Shown piece after piece: positions 61,801 to 64,000 of a stretch of 64,000 bases of DNA (position 1 is its first letter; each line of letters begins with the position of its first letter). The notes beneath the pieces were generated by a model. The model ran no database searches. It was not told where the DNA came from and was given only the letters and a program-made list of their open reading frames with translations. The translations under genes and the position numbers were made by a program. The DNA lies in the NCBI GenBank assembly GCA_964443875.1, contig CAYUET010000003.1, forward strand, positions 1 through 64,000. Direction: 5' to 3'. Source of the stretch: CAYUET01 sp964443875 (GTDB lineage Bacteria; Auribacterota; JAFGBW01).

Positions 61801-64000
61801 AAGAGTCTGGAAACCGGCATTGACTCCAGTACTGATTTCCCATGAGGCATTTGCGCGCATGTCTCTCTGGACAGCGGCGATTCTCTGATCCACTTCATTA
61901 TCCTTGAGTTGCAGCTGGGCGGCTTTCACTGTTCCGGGTTCAAGCGTTTCACCGGGATTTAAAAACATCTGCTGAAGGTCCACTACGGACAAACCCGGAA
62001 TGGTGGTATTGGGAAGCCCTGTGACAGGAAGAGCACGCATTGTCAGATCCTGAGCGGTATAGGCTTTCACAATCTCACTTGCCTTGAAGGCCTCCTCCAC
62101 ATGCCCGCGGATGACCTGAAGTCTTGAGATTTCATCACTCCACAGGGATGCCTTCAGATTCAACTGGGCAAGAACAGCATTAATATTGTTAAGCACCAGA
62201 TCATAATTCATTTTCACATCTTCATACAGAACCCCCTGCAACATGAAAAGAAGCAGGGATTCATTAAAGACGGAAAGATCATTTATCTGCTTCTTGTTTT
62301 TTAAATTCTCCCACCATTTGCCATCCACGAAAGCCTTGATATCCCCGTCATGCGACACCAGTTCCCCGTCTTTAAAGGTCTTATAGTCTTCCTGACTGCA
62401 GATTTCTCTTGCTTTTGCCTTCACCCGCTCTGATAAATCAAAAATATTGTCAGAATAACGGATTTCTGTTTTGTCGGCCAGAAAGGGAACATATTTTTCA
62501 AGTTCTTTAATCCTGGTCATCAGTGCTGTGAGCGCAGCCGAAGAATTGGCCGAATCAATATCTTTTTTCAGGGCTTCCACTTTAGCCTTATATTCCTGAA
62601 TCTGATCCCCTCTTAATTTAATACTGTCCTGATAGGCCTTAACCGCTTCTATGAATTTATTGGTCATGACATCGGTCAAAGAACTCCCCATATAATAAAC
62701 GGACTCATCAATCAGAAGTTTGAGCTGACCGAGTTTTTCCGCTAGGGTAAGGGCCGTAACGTCCTTTCCGTCCCAATTCCTGAGCTGGGCCATAAGATCA
62801 TCATATTTGGCATCAAACTGCTCCCTGACAGAACGCGCATCCGCTTCCAGCTTCAGTTTTGCTTCATCTATTCCCCTTCTGAGGGTTTCCTTGTTTCTGT
62901 TATACGCTTCAAGACCATCCACAATCCTTGAATATTCCGAATATAAAGTCTCCAATCTCTCAAAAACCTTGTCATAAGGCATGCTCAGGGTCTTTTTCTC
63001 AACCTGACCTAATAAGCGGTAAATTTTATTTGCCGCAATTTCAATCAGCCGGCCTTCGATACGGTTATACCATTTTTCAAATTCTTTCTTTTCCGCAGCA
63101 CCGGGGTGAGAGGCGATTTTTGCTTTTAAGGCAGTCAAAATAGGAAGAATTGAATCCATGGGGACATAAAGCCCGGATTGTAAAAGGAAGGTATCGGCAA
63201 GGCGCATTAAGTCGCCCAGAGAAAGAGAGACCGTAATAAACTGTCCGGCATGTTGCTTATCCGGTAATTTACCGTTCACCATCAGTTGCATCATCAGATC
63301 CGTCAGTAATTTCAGTCTTTCAGTCTGATCTGCCTGTCCCTTGTTCAATTCGGCCATATAAGCGCGAACCTGATCCTCATTCCATTCCGCAGAACCGAGC
63401 GTTCTGACCTGGAAACTCTGATAGACATCATAGGATAAAGCTCCGTAGTCTTTTATGGCTGTAATTTTCAGGCTTATTCCGCCGCCTGTGACATCCGGAC
63501 TTTCGATCACCTCAAACAGCTTGTCAAAACGGTCCTTATTAAGGGTCTCCGGAGTATCCACCCCGGTAACAGCCCTGGGATTCAGAATCTGCTTTAACCG
63601 GACTATCTCACTTTCAATCCTCTGTCTTTCCTGGAATTCCATACCGAACTGAATGTCGGCTATTACAGGCATGACAAACGGGTTCGCTTCCTTTTCTTTA
63701 AGCTGTCCCTGTAAAGCCTCAAGCTCCGAAATAAGACGTCTGATTTCCTCAAGGCGGGAGGCTCTGTATTTCAAGTTATCAAAAATTCTGGTCAGATTCA
63801 TCAGTTCCGTAACAGGGTCCTTTTCAATCGCGCTCTTATCAAAAGCATCCAGCTTAATTTCAAAGCCCGGAATCCTGACCCCCTTATATTCGGTATCCAG
63901 TATTCCCCGTATTTTTTCACGGAGCTGAATCACGGAAATAAGATTGGAATATCTGCGGACGTCCGTCATTACTTTCCCAGCCTCGGGCAAAAACTGAATC
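31853..64000 (-). CDS. giant trans-envelope protein (5' end beyond the window)
   Basis: One minus-strand gene reaches from the stop at 31853-31855 to the window edge, where the frame is still open (I-Q-F-L before the first apparent start, a TTG at 63990). About 10,680 codons are visible, or about 10,740 with the gap filled. The 100 Ns at 52399-52498 split it only artificially: the codons before the gap (...NYWD, TT-) and after it (-AC, GNDVDLAS...) belong to the same tandem repeat, in frame if the gap length is 3n+2. In N-to-C order: coiled coil, TolC-like, beta-barrel, helical repeats, tandem repeats, RHS/YD-like region, a membrane helix, membrane block, GT2/GT48-like core, membrane block, coiled coil, membrane block, helical tail. 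Giant proteins are known from Omnitrophota. The role is unknown; an envelope-spanning glycan synthase/exporter is my inference. Confidence 0.85.
33740..34090 (-). other. second C-terminal membrane block of the giant protein
   Basis: Four hydrophobic helices (WGIAALPIAVMFAVYHLVPY, WLSLAIIAAVAFGSGLFAL, IAVSGILSVGLAVFSFFGLP, LVPLLTSVSGFATIGIIW) lie between a ~650-residue coiled coil (34.3-36.25 kb) and the final ~620-residue helical tail that ends at the stop codon. The tail includes a KPEVKEEKKLPEIK linker. Confidence 0.7.
36300..37300 (-). other. C-terminal membrane block after the glycosyltransferase core
   Basis: About eight hydrophobic helices follow the catalytic core directly, starting with YIIQYLALLWIAGFVFMLNP and including GAVGITIWEVVIRMYPFFIM, LWTVIMLGVAPFHPYLFALW, LPPVLIPVIIIGVLVVLLIS and LIGLGVGLFIGAGVYAL. 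Processive GT2 and GT48 synthases have such a block, which forms the export channel for the growing chain. Confidence 0.75.
37250..39930 (-). other. GT2/GT48-like glycosyltransferase core of the giant protein
   Basis: The metal-binding motif is at 37808-37816 (D-A-D in FYNWDADMHLRLEDGW), followed by DDPRLGVQVPYIEH as in processive GT2 synthases. About 100 residues later comes the acceptor motif E-D at 37523-37528 (GDSYVAEDAAGAMMYRVFGF). No QxxRW is seen. Instead FRHGKGLSSNLGEAK and WSGDSGELAFSGMSQKMMYS resemble the GKG...GLNQ and GNGEQ...LSRD segments of 1,3-beta-glucan synthases (GT48). The N-terminal part of this region is helical and charged (RLRIRRWANDWYRH). GT-A fold with a DxD and an ED motif is likely; the GT48 link is tentative. 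Confidence 0.55.
39930..40370 (-). other. membrane-helix block before the glycosyltransferase core
   Basis: Four to five hydrophobic helices follow closely (NIVFGSLSFLMMNVLLPNGI, VILWALPLIVLAALGIYYAG, FFIIAGSLAVFVILGFLFTL, VAMFLLLWMSF). A single additional helix lies near 41.98 kb (IEVFGIALTFLMFLIQKFF). These place the C-terminal third of the giant protein in a membrane, presumably the inner one. Confidence 0.75.
43500..50200 (-). other. RHS/YD-like beta region of the giant protein
   Basis: About 2,200 residues of short strand-turn-strand units resemble RHS/YD repeats: VTTDQFGNVVERADLVDFDY, VIDIFGMTVSEE, VMDSFGRTIETRD, YSYDARGIAESALVY and RYKYDASGEKITGSTYH. From about 46.4 to 44.0 kb a variant takes over with W-E-E-V-K-D-x-x-G-R in six copies. 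One EF-hand-like calcium loop, DENGDGKFDQRD, lies near 46.55 kb. RHS repeats form large hollow beta shells; whether this stretch does so is not shown. Confidence 0.5.
50800..53240 (-). repeat. tandem ~106-residue protein repeats, collapsed at the assembly gap
   Basis: At least eight units share the order L/I-Y-G, D-V/L-D, G-N-G-D, a helix (KKIRQVLEDYTSMI), a Y-N/T-P-N-H corner, Y-W/D-D-x-E/D-T and a second helix. The best conserved copies flank the gap: SLFGTTDSYKKIRQVYDDYS and SLFGNGDVSKKIRQVLEDYT. Their DNA is also similar (CTTGCTGAAGCCAGATC in both). Two aligned copies of the AAATCCCA string lie 318 nt apart. Older, weaker units continue upstream to about 54.6 kb. Confidence 0.75.
52399..52498. 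other. assembly gap of 100 Ns
   Basis: Exactly 100 Ns stand for unknown sequence between near-identical repeats. Comparing the repeat units predicts 176 missing nt (or 176 plus a multiple of 318). The 100-N placeholder has the wrong length modulo 3 and breaks the reading frame. Confidence 0.95.
55300..59200 (-). other. long alpha-helical (solenoid-like) region of the giant protein
   Basis: About 1,300 residues are almost purely helical. A long coiled-coil-like start (ALATYEQNYLTKINAIRGDF, RTTVEEILL-type runs) gives way to degenerate units that repeat a pattern of F-G-x-x-I/L-D-L, a leucine-rich helix and an S/E-rich helix about every 75-100 residues (FGNIDLKLAENLSQDLSGLQ, FFGEKLDLTDMGHLRSLL). 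It ends in a Ser/Thr/Gly-rich linker at about 55130-55320. No catalytic motif is seen. Confidence 0.5.
59270..60790 (-). other. probable outer-membrane beta-barrel domain of the giant protein
   Basis: About 500 residues alternate polar and non-polar positions in 8-12-residue strands linked by turns rich in Gly, Asp and Asn (GGSAYVKYRVSDAWTLKAGA, AELRAYVNLGLNEAGG, RAIFGLRAVAGTSSPYG, VNMELSYLPDGYSVNDSRYD). Aromatic residues flank the strands. This is the look of a large outer-membrane barrel, perhaps 16 or more strands. It directly follows the TolC-like helices, so the N-terminal part of the protein belongs to the outer membrane. Confidence 0.55.
60820..62010 (-). other. TolC-like outer-membrane efflux region of the giant protein
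   Basis: The segment from TVKAAQLQLKDNEVDQRIAA through RRYIEYLGQVKVEQDKIYDL and ADLELRRLIDSGASEEMIRD has the long amphipathic helices and the A-x-x-Q-L-x-x-x-x-x-x-x-R-I pattern that opens TolC repeats, followed by a short strand segment (ANASWEISTGVNAGF, FFLDVEVTF), as in the barrel hairpins of TolC. The ~640 residues upstream to the window edge are also helical with a second possible hairpin (FVMPVIADIQFGMEF). The match is by pattern, not by alignment. Confidence 0.5.

Noticed and set aside
31853..64000. Dozens of 60-160-codon frames on the plus strand opposite the giant gene
   Set aside because: They lack ribosome binding sites and recognisable domains, and they follow the codon structure of the giant gene, so they are shadows.
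1..64000. CRISPR array
   Set aside because: No short direct repeats with regular unique spacers were seen; the only arrays are the 11-bp pair at 17693 and the protein-coding repeats.

Overview
The window looks like a piece of a diderm (two-membrane) bacterial genome of moderate to low G+C. The best guess for the lineage is Candidatus Omnitrophota or a neighbouring lineage, because one reading frame of more than 32 kb fills the right half and giant envelope genes are known from that phylum. No marker gene in the window proves the placement.

Left part (1-16.1 kb). A stand-alone XRE/ImmA-type regulator is followed by scraps of coding sequence, a LolA-like secreted protein, a B12-binding radical SAM enzyme and a small membrane protein. 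A tight minus-strand operon then runs from 11972 down to 4860: Tat-exported aldo/keto reductase, NapH-like membrane polyferredoxin, CbiM nickel/cobalt permease component, LarB, LarC, LarE and an Isf-type iron-sulfur flavoprotein. LarB/C/E build the nickel-pincer nucleotide cofactor and CbiM would bring in the nickel, but no LarA apoenzyme and no transport ATPase lie in the window. A divergent, more GC-rich AraC regulator probably controls the operon. A DUF2225 protein, a chloramphenicol-acetyltransferase-like protein, YchJ and a small P-loop kinase follow.

Middle part (16.3-31.8 kb). A broken IS4-family transposase, an excisionase-like HTH gene with an 11-bp tandem GCGCGC repeat upstream, and tRNA-Lys and tRNA-His form a small mobile or regulatory patch. 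Next come a zinc-ribbon protein with an extremely acidic middle, a 1188-residue membrane protein with a C-terminal glycoside-hydrolase-like domain, an active plus catalytically dead pair of Deg/HtrA proteases, a TPR protein, an HTH-EIIA protein, two histidine kinases in one operon and a dolichol-phosphate-mannose-synthase-like glycosyltransferase.

Right part (31.85 kb to the window edge). One minus-strand gene fills everything. Two long frames separated by 100 Ns are the same gene: the flanks carry the same repeat unit, and the frames join if the real gap is about 176 nt. The visible product is about 10,740 residues, and its start lies outside the window. From N to C terminus I see coiled coil and a TolC-like region, a probable outer-membrane beta-barrel, a very long alpha-helical repeat region, tandem ~106-residue repeats, a long RHS/YD-like beta region with a recurring W-E-x-V-K-D-x-x-G-R motif and one EF-hand-like loop, then several membrane-helix blocks around a GT2/GT48-like glycosyltransferase core, and a coiled-coil tail. 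The inference is a single polypeptide bridging outer and inner membranes and linking a glycan synthase to an outer-membrane channel or barrel. This is the most interesting object in the window.
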